From assembly GCF_000166415.1 (NCBI RefSeq), contig NC_014654.1, positions 1,054,001 to 1,118,000 on the forward strand: a stretch of DNA of 64,000 nucleotides, read 5' to 3'. Source of the stretch: Halanaerobium hydrogeniformans. Its GTDB lineage: Bacteria; Bacillota; Halanaerobiia; Halanaerobiales; Halanaerobiaceae. Both the position numbers and the translations under genes were made by a program. Positions within the stretch are counted from its first letter, which is position 1. The number at the start of each line of letters is the position of its first letter. A model generated the notes under the pieces. It saw nothing but the letters and a program-made list of their open reading frames with translations. It was not told the DNA's origin and made no database searches. This document shows, in pieces, positions 18,130 through 26,488 of this stretch.

Positions 18130-19104
18130 TTGCTAAAAATAAAAACTCCAGCAAGACTTCATTTTGGTCAACTTGATCTAAATGGTGGTTTAGGCAGAAT
18201 ATATGGTGGCTCAGGAGTAGGGGTAAAAGAGCCCTATACTTTAATGTACTTTAAAAAAAGCAGAAAACTTGAAGTAAAAGGTGCTGATAATATAAAAAAA
18301 ATCGCAGCAGATTTTTTAAGCAGTTTAAAAAATGCCGATCTACTGGCTGAAGAAGCAGCTTTAAATATCAGGGTTGAAAAGCTTTTACCTGCTCACTGTG
18401 GTTTAGGCTCTGGAACTCAGATCGGGCTTTCTATTGCAGAAGCGGTTAAACAATTATATAATTTGCAGTTAAAAGAAAAAAGAACTGCCACCTTAGTAAA
18501 TAGAAAACACAGTCGTTCAGCAATTGGATTTGGTGCTTTTTATCAGGGAGGCTTTATTGTTGATGGAGGTAGACCAACTTCCCAAAAAGAAAATGATAAT
18601 TATTTGCCACCAGTACTATATAGAAAAGAGGTACCAGAAAGCTGGAATTTTATCATAATAATTTTAAATGAAAAAAGTGATAAAGTTGCAGGCAAAAAAG
18701 AAATAAAAATATTTAATAACATAGAAAAAATGCAGCTTAAAAAAAGTGCAGAAAACTGTCACCACCTTTTACTGGGTATGCTGCCGGCTTTAGAAGAAAA
18801 AAATTTAACTAAGTTTTCAAAACATCTTAATACAATAGAAGATAATGTTGCCAATTATTTTGCTCAAATTCAGGGAGGAAAATATAGCAGAGATTGTTCA
18901 GCAAATATTATAAACTTAATGGAAAGAGAAGGGATCCAGGCCAGAGGTCAGAGTTCCTGGGGTCCAACGCTTTATGGAATAGCAGAAGACAGAGAAAAAC
19001 TGCTTAATATTAAAAGAAAATTGGAAAGTGAATACCCAGAAATCATAAAAAATATCCTGGTAACTAAAGCTGCCAACAGTGGTGCAGAAATAGTTTATGT
19101 ATAA
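18130..19104 (+). CDS. mptG: Beta-ribofuranosylaminobenzene 5'-phosphate synthase
   Basis: 324 aa GHMP-superfamily enzyme that condenses 4-hydroxybenzoate or 4-aminobenzoate with PRPP, the committed step of methanopterin synthesis. Diagnostic: TPARLHFGQLDLNGGLGRIY at the N-terminus, the GHMP loop LPAHCGLGSGTQIGLSIAEA (about residues 90-110), and RGQSSWGPTLYGIAED near the end. Length matches archaeal and methylotroph RFAP synthases. TTG start with AGGAGGAA upstream. It is the strongest single marker that this organism makes an H4MPT-type cofactor. Confidence 0.9.
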   Translation: MLKIKTPARLHFGQLDLNGGLGRIYGGSGVGVKEPYTLMYFKKSRKLEVKGADNIKKIAADFLSSLKNADLLAEEAALNIRVEKLLPAHCGLGSGTQIGLSIAEAVKQLYNLQLKEKRTATLVNRKHSRSAIGFGAFYQGGFIVDGGRPTSQKENDNYLPPVLYRKEVPESWNFIIIILNEKSDKVAGKKEIKIFNNIEKMQLKKSAENCHHLLLGMLPALEEKNLTKFSKHLNTIEDNVANYFAQIQGGKYSRDCSANIINLMEREGIQARGQSSWGPTLYGIAEDREKLLNIKRKLESEYPEIIKNILVTKAANSGAEIVYV

Positions 19105-19134
19105 AAATTAAACAAAGCGTATAAAAATTAAACA
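19099..19134 (+). repeat. 16-bp direct repeat, candidate activator (UAS) site
   Basis: GTATAAAAATTAAACA occurs perfectly at 19099-19114 and 19119-19134, a 20-bp period (about two helical turns). It lies about 105-140 bp upstream of the sigma-54-like promoter, the usual distance for enhancer-binding activators. The first copy begins within the mptG stop region. The binding role is inferred. Confidence 0.55.
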
Positions 19135-19236
19135 CAATTTAAAAAACTATTTGCAATAGTAAAAATATTCACATAATAAAAGGTTTATGATTCCTATTAT
19201 GTCAAGTTTTAAAAAAATATTTATTTTGTACTCTTT

Positions 19237-19253
19237 TTGGAACACTTTATGCA
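19237..19253 (+). promoter_or_regulatory. Putative sigma-54 promoter of the C1 operon
   Basis: TTGGAACACTTTATGCA has the -24 GG and -12 GC separated by exactly ten bases and keeps TTGG, AC and TGCA of the consensus YTGGCACGrNNNTTGCW. Transcription would start near 19264, leaving a leader of about 220 bases before the DUF2193-like ATG at 19486. A 7-bp inverted repeat (CATAATA 19172-19178, TATTATG 19195-19201) lies just upstream. A GAFTGA-type activator and rpoN are in the same window. Confidence 0.6.
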
Positions 19254-19304
19254 TTATATATAAGTGGAAACAAGTTTCACTAGTTTTTTAATTAGCTACA
19301 CATA

Positions 19305-19371
19305 AATTTCAGATGATTTCAGGTAATTATTGTTTTCAAAACTGCTTATAGTTATCTGAAATTAAAATTAC
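19305..19371 (+). promoter_or_regulatory. Inverted repeat / possible pseudoknot in the long 5' leader
   Basis: AATTTCAGAT (19305-19314) and ATCTGAAATT (19354-19363) form a perfect 10-bp stem. GTAATT (19323-19328) in its loop can pair with AATTAC (19366-19371) outside it, which would make an H-type pseudoknot. A strong Shine-Dalgarno-like AAAGGAGGG follows at 19378-19386 without a start codon. In AT-rich DNA such pairing can be accidental. Confidence 0.35.
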
Positions 19372-19485
19372 TTTATAGAAAGGAGGGTCATCTTAATAAT
19401 AGGGGATTAGAAGACAGAATAATAAGAAAATTGGGTTATTTGTTTTGAAAAATGAAATCTAAAAATTTACAGAGGGGGATGTTTT

Positions 19486-20973
19486 ATGGTTGCTAACGCA
19501 AAAATTGCTAAGAAAATGATCGATGAGGCTGTAGCGGCACAGATGGCTGATGTTGGTGTATTTAAAGAAAAGAGAGGTAAGAAGTTTAAAATCACTGATG
19601 CACAGCCTTATGTTGATGCAGTAAAAAACATGAAAGCCATTGAAGGTCAAAGCAAAGAAGTAATCGATCTTCATGTTGAATCTGTAAAAGCTCATTATGA
19701 GATTCTAAAAGATTTAACTGATACTATTGCTCCAAAAGATGATCCATTTGTTGAGCATTATCAGACACCTCCAATTCTCGAAATTCTTTATGAAGATGAT
19801 CCTGATTTCCGTGCTGCAGCCGAAAAGTTTATGGCACAGTTAGAAGCTGATGAAGCTCTAATCGCCAGAGAATCAATGCGTAGATATGGTGGAATGTATG
19901 GTCCTACCTGTGTTGTTGACTTTGCATTCAGTCCTGGCTCAGTAAGTAATGTAGTTAATGAAGTTCTAAAAAATACTGATATTGATAGTGATTACAAAAA
20001 AACACTTCTAGCTTCTAAGTCCTGGGGTATGAATACTTCTTATGGTATTGGTGCTGCCTTTACCGAAGCTGTTGAAGCAGGTAAAACTGCTACAGAAGCA
20101 GCTAGATTAGAAGTAGAGCAAATGCAAAAACTCTATGATACTCCTGTACAGGCTCAGGTAGATCTGATGGATGATGCAGATATGACTTCCTTTGATCAAG
20201 CTGAATACATGAAGCGCTATAAAAAGTGGATGAAACCTTATGTATTAGCTGCTAAAGAAGCTGGCGTACATCCCGGTAATATAGTTGTAGTTCCTGCTTA
20301 TTGTGTTGGGGATGTAGGACACCATATTGCCCAGTCAACCTTTAATATGCTTAAAGATGATGTAAATATGGAAATAGTAGAAGTTGTATCAAATATAATG
20401 AAAAATACACTTGAAAGAGGACTCGAAGAAGGTTATGAGAGCCTCTATGATATTTTAAGTGTTGCAACTGGTTCTACTGCAGCAGCTGTAAGTGCTATGT
20501 TATGGGATGAAGGATTTACTGCTCCGATGATCGTTGATCTACTTACAAAAAGATTCCACAACTATGTAAATCTAAATCCTGCTAGAGGACAGGCAGCTGA
20601 ATTACACAATGTTGACTTTATGGATATGATCCACCGTGGCGATAAAATTATTGATGATGAACCTATCGGTGCTGGCTGTAAAGTTAAAGGAATCGATGTT
20701 GACTTTAGCCCATGGAAAGAAAGCGATATTCTCAGTAATCTACATCGCTATGCTTATCCAGCCTGTTCTATAACAGTTAAGTTTTCTTCCTTTATGAGAA
20801 TGGCTGACTTCCCTTGTCTATTAACCAGTGAGCCAGTTACTGCTACCCTGATGACCAATATTATTGCAACCGATCCAGGTCAGGTAGTTGCTCCTGCACG
20901 TTATTGTAAAGATTGTGCAGTATGTATGTATATTAAGAAACACAAGCACTGTAACTGGAGTGATACTGTTTAA
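19486..20973 (+). CDS. DUF2193-like protein, candidate C1-entry enzyme
   Basis: 495 aa soluble protein resembling DUF2193, a family known from methanogenic archaea and some bacteria, without a described reaction. Features: acidic N-terminal helices, SMRRYGGMYGPTCVVDFAFS, GNIVVVPAYCVGDVGHHIAQ, NPARGQAAELHNVDFMDMIH, and a Cys-rich end RYCKDCAVCMYIKKHKHCNW with Cys474, 477, 480 and 489 that could bind metal. RBS GAGGGGG. Coding uses frequent favoured codons and the gene has its own putative sigma-54 promoter, long leader and trailing palindrome, suggesting high regulated expression. It directly precedes mtdB and there is no fae gene. The family call is from memory of motifs; the role is inference. 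Confidence 0.6.
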   Translation: MVANAKIAKKMIDEAVAAQMADVGVFKEKRGKKFKITDAQPYVDAVKNMKAIEGQSKEVIDLHVESVKAHYEILKDLTDTIAPKDDPFVEHYQTPPILEILYEDDPDFRAAAEKFMAQLEADEALIARESMRRYGGMYGPTCVVDFAFSPGSVSNVVNEVLKNTDIDSDYKKTLLASKSWGMNTSYGIGAAFTEAVEAGKTATEAARLEVEQMQKLYDTPVQAQVDLMDDADMTSFDQAEYMKRYKKWMKPYVLAAKEAGVHPGNIVVVPAYCVGDVGHHIAQSTFNMLKDDVNMEIVEVVSNIMKNTLERGLEEGYESLYDILSVATGSTAAAVSAMLWDEGFTAPMIVDLLTKRFHNYVNLNPARGQAAELHNVDFMDMIHRGDKIIDDEPIGAGCKVKGIDVDFSPWKESDILSNLHRYAYPACSITVKFSSFMRMADFPCLLTSEPVTATLMTNIIATDPGQVVAPARYCKDCAVCMYIKKHKHCNWSDTV

Positions 20974-21010
20974 AATCTCATAGGTGAGCTATAAATAAAT
21001 AAATCTTTGT

Positions 21011-21040
21011 TGAAGACAGTGGAATATTCCACTGTCTTCA
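21011..21040. repeat. Perfect 30-bp palindrome between the DUF2193-like gene and mtdB
   Basis: TGAAGACAGTGGAAT followed immediately by its exact reverse complement, with no spacer. No T run follows, so it is unlikely to be an intrinsic terminator. As RNA it would form a stable stem that could protect the upstream mRNA or act as a processing or attenuation site. Confidence 0.7.
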
Positions 21041-21062
21041 CAAATTATATAGGGGTGAAAAG

Positions 21063-21920
21063 ATGAAAAAACTTTTAATTCAACTGGATACAGATAAAAG
21101 GGTTAGTACTTTTGATCAGGTTGTAGCTTATGATGCCGGGGTGGATAATATTATCGCTCACTCTGGAATAACTAAAGAAGAAGTAGAAGATATTATCTAT
21201 GGTGCTATTTTTACCCGTAGTGCAAAAAAATTAAAAAATACCGCTGTATTTATTGGTGGTTCTGATGTTGAAGCAGGCGAAGAAATCATGAAAGCTGTTA
21301 AAGATGTATTTTTTGCTAATTATAGTATTTCTACTATGCTGGATTCAAATGGTTCAAATACTACTGCAGCTGCAGCGGTATTAAAAATTAGAGAAGCCAT
21401 TGATTTAGTAAACAAAAAGGTTGTTATTTTAGCAGGTACAGGACCGGTAGGAGTTAGAGCAGCTGCTCTCTTTGCTAAAGAAGGAGCCTCTGTAACAATA
21501 ACTTCCCGTAAACAGGCTAAAGCTGATAGAAAAGCAGCCAATATCAAAGAAGTATATGGATTTGAAGATGTTAGAGGTTTAGAAGCAAATACTGATCAAG
21601 AATTCAGAAACGCTATCAAAGATAAAGATATTATCCTATCTGCTGGACCTCCTAAAATTAATTTCTTAAAAGAGGATATGTGGAAAAATACTGAGGGAAT
21701 TAAAGTTATGGCTGATATTAATGCGGTAAGTCCTGCCGGAATAGAGGGTATAAAACCACAGGATGATGGTGAAAAACTTGCTGATATTACAGTTTTTGGT
21801 GCTTTAGGTATTGGCGGCTTAAAAATGAAGTTGCATAAAAAGGCTGTTGCCAGTTTATTTAAAGATAATGATAAGTTTTTAAATGCTTTAGAAATCTATA
21901 AACTTTATGAGAAGATATAA
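21063..21920 (+). CDS. mtdB: NAD(P)-dependent methylene-H4MPT dehydrogenase
   Basis: 285 aa. Oxidises methylene-H4MPT to methenyl-H4MPT with NAD(P)+. Typical MtdA/MtdB blocks: TFDQVVAYDAGVDNIIAHSG, the FVGGSD-like FIGGSDVEAGEE, MLDSNGSNTTAAAAVLKI near the pterin site, and the Rossmann motif VVILAGTGPVGVRAAALFAK (about residues 120-140), followed by TSRKQAKADRKA where Arg/Lys suggests NADP can bind. RBS GGGGTGAAAAG. Bacterial MtdB, not the F420-dependent archaeal enzyme, so electrons go to pyridine nucleotides. Confidence 0.9.
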   Translation: MKKLLIQLDTDKRVSTFDQVVAYDAGVDNIIAHSGITKEEVEDIIYGAIFTRSAKKLKNTAVFIGGSDVEAGEEIMKAVKDVFFANYSISTMLDSNGSNTTAAAAVLKIREAIDLVNKKVVILAGTGPVGVRAAALFAKEGASVTITSRKQAKADRKAANIKEVYGFEDVRGLEANTDQEFRNAIKDKDIILSAGPPKINFLKEDMWKNTEGIKVMADINAVSPAGIEGIKPQDDGEKLADITVFGALGIGGLKMKLHKKAVASLFKDNDKFLNALEIYKLYEKI

Positions 21921-21923
21921 AAA

Positions 21924-23129
21924 ATGAATTTAATTGTCAGTGCTTTTTCCAGTCGGGCATTAGCAGAAACTGCTGCAGTATATGGTGCAAAAGTATTTTC
22001 TTTTGATTTTTTTGCAGACCAGGATCTAAAAAAATATACTGAAGAATCTTATTCATTAAAAAAAGCTCAAAAAAAATATAGGACAGAAGAATTATACAGA
22101 ATCATTCAGAGGTTTTTGCTAAACAATAAAGAAAAATCCTTTTATTTCTGCTATGCTTCTGACTGGGATAATCACTATCAACTGCTCTCTAAATTAGAAG
22201 CTAATGATAATCTGATTATCACTGGTAATTCAGCAGCTGTTTTAAAAAAATTAACCGGGGTCAAAAAGAAAATAAGATTATTTAATCTGCTAAAAAAAAC
22301 AGATTTTAAAATCCCCGAAGTGATCTTTAAACAAAAAGATCTTAAAAAAATCAATTATACTGCTGATTCAATTTACCTAAAAAAGCCTATCAGAAGTGGT
22401 GGAGGCAAAAATATAGAAATTATAAAGAATAAAAAAGAATTAAGCAAAAAGCTTGCAGAAAATAAGTCTGATATCTATTATTTTGAAAAATATATAGAAG
22501 GTGAGCTTTTATCTCTGCAGTTTGCAGCTGATGGTCAAAATGCAAAATTAATTTCCTTCAGCAAACAGTTAACTGCTTTAGACTCTGATTCTCCATTTAA
22601 ATATGGTGGCAATATTTTAATAAAACCTTCTTCTCAATTAGTTCAAAAATCAAAAACATTAATAAATCTTTTAACTAAAAGATACTCTTTGCGGGGAATT
22701 AATGGAGTTGATTTCATTAAAAAGGCTAATGATTTATATTTTTTAGAATTAAACCCAAGATTTACAGCTGCAGTAGAATTATTGCTTGATATTTATGGCA
22801 GTGAATTATTTGCCATCTATTTTGAAAATGATTTACAAAAAGATTATTTGGCTAAATATTTAAAGCAGCTTAAAAAAATAAAAGCTAAGCTCATACTTTA
22901 TAGTTTTTATGATCTGAAAGTCACCCATAATATTACTGAACACATTGATAAATTTGCTTCTAATAATTTTGATTTTAAAATAAAAGATATTCCTGAAGCA
23001 GGAGAATCTTTTGCTAAAGGAGAGCCACTCTGTACTCTAATAATTGAAACGGAAAGTGAAGAAGGATTGTGGGAGTGCTATCACTATTTAAGTGAGCTTA
23101 TAAAAAGAGAGTTTACCAAAAAAGTTTAA
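21924..23129 (+). CDS. ATP-grasp protein of the H4MPT cluster
   Basis: 401 aa ATP-grasp ligase. N-terminal preATP-grasp region (VSAFSSRALAETAAVYGAKV), central ATP-binding lysines (SIYLKKPIRSGGGKNIEIIK), FEKYIEGELLSLQFAADG, and the Mg-binding GVDFIKKANDLYFLELNPRF. Orthologues of this type occur in methylotroph H4MPT clusters without an assigned reaction. A carboxylate-amine or carboxylate-thiol ligation is expected, perhaps in methanofuran or methanopterin side-chain assembly. Starts three bases after the mtdB stop. Distinct from the RimK-like and MfnD-like ATP-grasp proteins at 29.2 and 37.2 kb. Confidence 0.72.
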   Translation: MNLIVSAFSSRALAETAAVYGAKVFSFDFFADQDLKKYTEESYSLKKAQKKYRTEELYRIIQRFLLNNKEKSFYFCYASDWDNHYQLLSKLEANDNLIITGNSAAVLKKLTGVKKKIRLFNLLKKTDFKIPEVIFKQKDLKKINYTADSIYLKKPIRSGGGKNIEIIKNKKELSKKLAENKSDIYYFEKYIEGELLSLQFAADGQNAKLISFSKQLTALDSDSPFKYGGNILIKPSSQLVQKSKTLINLLTKRYSLRGINGVDFIKKANDLYFLELNPRFTAAVELLLDIYGSELFAIYFENDLQKDYLAKYLKQLKKIKAKLILYSFYDLKVTHNITEHIDKFASNNFDFKIKDIPEAGESFAKGEPLCTLIIETESEEGLWECYHYLSELIKREFTKKV

Positions 23130-23185
23130 AAAATTTTGATTTCAATAGTTTTACCTATCACATAAACAAAAAAGGAGGGGTAATT

Positions 23186-23539
23186 TTGCTTGAAAATAAA
23201 AGTTTTACCCTGATTACCGGAAGAACCATTAAACAGGGAATGGCTTCAGTCTCTGGCAAAAAAAATGAGGGCTATAAAAAAGAAACAGCCTATGTAGAGA
23301 TAAGCAAAAAATTGCTGGAAGAATATGAGATAAAAGAAGATGAAAAAGTGATTTTGCAGAGTGATTCAGGTAAAGTAGAAGTTAGATGTAAAGGGGCAGA
23401 TCTTTCTGAGAAGATAGTTTTTATGCCCTATGGAGAAACTGCAAATAAATTAATTGGAACCGATACAGGTGGTACAGGAATGCCTAACTCTAAAAGTAAA
23501 ATTGTTAAGATAATGCGGAAGGAGGAGAAGGCTAATTGA
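23186..23539 (+). CDS. fwdD: Formylmethanofuran dehydrogenase subunit D (molybdopterin-binding)
   Basis: 117 aa single molybdopterin-dinucleotide-binding domain. FwdD/FmdD hallmarks: TLITGRTIKQGMASVSGKK, YVEISKKLLEEYEIKEDEKV, and FMPYGETANKLIGTDTGGTG ending in MPNSK. In archaea FwdD with FwdB forms the tungsten/molybdenum formate dehydrogenase centre. TTG start with GGAGGGG upstream; the stop overlaps the TTG of fwdB. The classical methylotroph operon fhcABCD has no such separate gene, so its presence suggests a redox-active complex. Confidence 0.85.
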   Translation: MLENKSFTLITGRTIKQGMASVSGKKNEGYKKETAYVEISKKLLEEYEIKEDEKVILQSDSGKVEVRCKGADLSEKIVFMPYGETANKLIGTDTGGTGMPNSKSKIVKIMRKEEKAN

Positions 23540-24819
23540 CTAAAGTAAAAGAACACAAAAATATTACCTGCACATTTTGTGGAGCGCTCTGTGATAATAT
23601 CGAAGTTGAAGTAGAAAATAATCAGATTAAAAAACTAAAAAATGTCTGTGCAATTTCCAGAAAAAAATATGAGCATGCTCTAGAAGATAGAACCGTGCCG
23701 ATGATTGAGGGAAAGAAAAGTGACTATCAGTCAGTAATTAAAAAGGCAGCAGAAATTCTTGAAAATAGTAAAAATCCTTTGATTTATGGATTGAGCAGCA
23801 CAACTGCTGAGGCACAAAAGAATGCGGTCAAATTGGCTGAATTATCTGGGGCTAATATTGATAGTACCTCTTCTGTCTGTCATGGCCCGGGTACAATGGC
23901 CAAACAGCTGGTTGGAATGGTTACTGCAACCTTAGGTGAAATAAAAAATCGCTCTGATTTAATGCTTTTCTGGGGAGCTAATCCTGTTGAAGCACATCCA
24001 AATCATTCTAAAAGATACAGCATTTTATCTGAGGGATTATTTAAAAAGAACCGTTCAGAAAGAGAAATAATTGCCTTTGATGTGAGAAAAACTCCAACAG
24101 CAAAAATGGCAGATCATTATGTAGAGCTTGATCCGGGTAAGGATTTTGAACTACTAATGGCTTTAAGACTTTTGATAAATGGTAAGGAACTGAATACAGA
24201 AAAAGACAAAATAGCTGGAGTGAAAATCGCAGAAATAAAAGAAATTGCAGAAAAGCTTAAAAAAGCTAAATATGGCAGTATTTTTTATGGAATGGGTTTA
24301 ACTATGACAGGTGCAAAATATATGAATACCTGGGCAGCAATGAGCCTGATCAGAGATCTTAACAGTTATGGTCGCTTTGTAATGATGCCGATGCGGGGAC
24401 ACGGGAATGTAGCTGGAAGCGAAATTACAATGGCCTGGCAGACCGGTTATCCCTTTGCTGTTAATTTTAGTCGTGGTTATCCGCGCTATAATCCTGGAGA
24501 ATATACAGCTGTTGATTTACTGGCCAAGAAAGAGGTTGATGCAGCATTTATCATAGCTTCAGATCCAGCCGCTAATTTACCTCATCAAGCAGCAGCATTT
24601 TTAAAAGAAATACCAACCATTGTCCTTGATCCTCACTGGAATTTAACGACTGATCTGGCAGATGTAATAATTCCTTCAGCTTTAAAGGGAATTACTGCCT
24701 CGGGAACAGTTTACAGAATGGACCATGTACCTCTTCATCTGCGATCATTTTTAGAAGATGAGTGGCCGGATGATGCAGAAGCTGTTTCTAGAATAGGGGA
24801 GCTGATAGAAAATGCTTAA
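23536..24819 (+). CDS. fwdB: Formylmethanofuran dehydrogenase subunit B
   Basis: 427 aa molybdopterin oxidoreductase-type subunit. Cys12, Cys15 and Cys19 (CTFCGALC) plus Cys38 form a [4Fe-4S] motif. Cys115 in SSVCHGPG is at the position of the W/Mo-ligating Cys (or Sec) of archaeal FwdB. Further blocks: LMLFWGANPVEAHPNHSKRY, DVRKTPTAKMADHYVELDPG and VMMPMRGHGNVAGSE. With FwdD it would interconvert formate and CO2 beside FwdA. TTG start overlapping fwdD; ends overlapping fwdA by eight bases. Confidence 0.88.
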   Translation: MTKVKEHKNITCTFCGALCDNIEVEVENNQIKKLKNVCAISRKKYEHALEDRTVPMIEGKKSDYQSVIKKAAEILENSKNPLIYGLSSTTAEAQKNAVKLAELSGANIDSTSSVCHGPGTMAKQLVGMVTATLGEIKNRSDLMLFWGANPVEAHPNHSKRYSILSEGLFKKNRSEREIIAFDVRKTPTAKMADHYVELDPGKDFELLMALRLLINGKELNTEKDKIAGVKIAEIKEIAEKLKKAKYGSIFYGMGLTMTGAKYMNTWAAMSLIRDLNSYGRFVMMPMRGHGNVAGSEITMAWQTGYPFAVNFSRGYPRYNPGEYTAVDLLAKKEVDAAFIIASDPAANLPHQAAAFLKEIPTIVLDPHWNLTTDLADVIIPSALKGITASGTVYRMDHVPLHLRSFLEDEWPDDAEAVSRIGELIENA

Positions 24820-26488
24820 ATTAAAAAATGCTTTAATTTACGATCCAAAAAATAATAAAGACGGAGTTAAAGAAGATATCTGGATTAAAGATGAAAAAAT
24901 AGTAGATAAACCGTCAGAGAGAGAAATTAAAGAATTAAAAGCCAAGGATCAATTAGAAGAAATAGATCTGCAAAACAAAATTGTAATGGCCGGGGGAGTA
25001 GATATCCACTCTCATATTGCCGGTCCCAAAGTAAACTCCGGTCGGGTATTAAGACCTGAAGATCACAGGAGAGATAATGTACCCAGAAAGGGTAAACTGC
25101 GTTCTGGAGTTGGATCTACTGTACCCTCAAGTTATGTAACAGGTTATCGCTATAGTTTAATGGGTTATACCACTGTTATGGAAGCAGCCGGTCCACCCAT
25201 GAAAGCCAAGCATATTCATGAAGAATTTAATGACCTTCCTTTCATAGATAAAGGCTTTTTGGTTTTAAGTGGTAATAATTACTTTGTTTTAAAGTTTATC
25301 AGTGAAAATAATTTTGAAGCACTTAAAAATTATTTAGGCTGGTTAATAAATGTTACTGGTGCTTTTGCTCTAAAGGTTGTAAATCCGGGTGGAGTTGAAG
25401 CCTGGAAAGAGGGCAAAAGGATGCGAGGTATCCATGATAAGGGGACATCATTTAATTTAAGCCCTTCAGAAATTTTGCTGGCCCTTGCAAAAGCAAATGA
25501 TGAATTAGGTATTCCTCATGCAATTCATGTTCATACTAATGATCTTGGTACTGCAGGTAATTATAAAACAACCAACGAAACTCTGCAGCTGCTTAAAGAT
25601 TATAGGGTTCATGTTACCCATATCCAGTTTAGCAGTTATGGTAAAACTGAAAATGACAGGGTTAAATTTATCACTGCTACAGACCAGGTAGCAGCAGAAA
25701 TAAACCGTCAGCCAAAATTAACTGTAGATATTGGACAGTTAGTATTTGGAGAAGCTACCACTATGACCGCAGATGGAATATTAGAGTATAATCTGCATAA
25801 ACTCTCGGGCAATAAATGGGTTAATACCGATGTAGAAATGGAAACAGGTTCGGGGATCGTACCCATGAATTATAAAAAGAAAAACCTAGTTAATGATATT
25901 CAGTGGGCTACCGGGATGGAATTATTCTTAAAAATTGAAGATCCCTGGAAGGTCTTTTTAACCACTGATCATCCAAATGCTGGCCCATTTACAGCTTACC
26001 CCTGGATAATAAAATTACTGATGGATAGCAACTATAGAAATGATTATATTTCTGGAATGCACAAAAAGTTTGATGATTATACAGATCTAAGTAATTTAAA
26101 GCGAGAATATGATTTATCTGAAATTGCAGTTATTAGCCGTTCAGGTCCAGCTAAAGCACTTGGGCTAGAAAATAAAGGGCATTTAGGTGTTGGAGCTGAT
26201 GCAGATATTACTGTCTATGAAAATTTAGAAAACAGGGATATTGCAGAAGTTTTTGCAAAACCTAAATATGTATTTAAATCTGGAACGATGATCGTCAAAG
26301 ATGGTGAATTAATAACCGAATTACAGGATGGTAAAACATTGGTTACTAAACCGGATTATGATCCTCAAATTGCGGAAGATATTAGAGAAGAATTCCAAAA
26401 ATACTACAGTATTTCTATTGACAATTATGGTGTTACAGATAATTATTACAAGAAAGTAGAGGTGGTTCCATGCAATTTCAAGGGATAG
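24812..26488 (+). CDS. fwdA: Formylmethanofuran dehydrogenase/hydrolase subunit A
   Basis: 558 aa amidohydrolase-fold subunit that hydrolyses N-formylmethanofuran to formate and methanofuran. Binuclear zinc ligands are in place: His66 and His68 (GGVDIHSHIAG), carboxylated Lys188 (FALKVVNPGG), the His in HAIHVHTNDLG and VTHIQFSSYG, and catalytic Asp386 (TTDHPNAGPF). The length equals archaeal FwdA/FhcA. Coupled to fwdB by an eight-base overlap and to ftr by 19 bases. With all metal residues kept, the deformylase step should work. Confidence 0.92.
   Translation: MLKLKNALIYDPKNNKDGVKEDIWIKDEKIVDKPSEREIKELKAKDQLEEIDLQNKIVMAGGVDIHSHIAGPKVNSGRVLRPEDHRRDNVPRKGKLRSGVGSTVPSSYVTGYRYSLMGYTTVMEAAGPPMKAKHIHEEFNDLPFIDKGFLVLSGNNYFVLKFISENNFEALKNYLGWLINVTGAFALKVVNPGGVEAWKEGKRMRGIHDKGTSFNLSPSEILLALAKANDELGIPHAIHVHTNDLGTAGNYKTTNETLQLLKDYRVHVTHIQFSSYGKTENDRVKFITATDQVAAEINRQPKLTVDIGQLVFGEATTMTADGILEYNLHKLSGNKWVNTDVEMETGSGIVPMNYKKKNLVNDIQWATGMELFLKIEDPWKVFLTTDHPNAGPFTAYPWIIKLLMDSNYRNDYISGMHKKFDDYTDLSNLKREYDLSEIAVISRSGPAKALGLENKGHLGVGADADITVYENLENRDIAEVFAKPKYVFKSGTMIVKDGELITELQDGKTLVTKPDYDPQIAEDIREEFQKYYSISIDNYGVTDNYYKKVEVVPCNFKG

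Noticed and set aside
19378-19404. Leader peptide starting after the AAAGGAGGG
   Set aside because: No ATG, GTG or TTG lies at proper spacing before the in-frame stops.
21011-21040. Intrinsic terminator after the DUF2193-like gene
   Set aside because: No T tract follows the stem and mtdB follows 22 bases later in the same direction.
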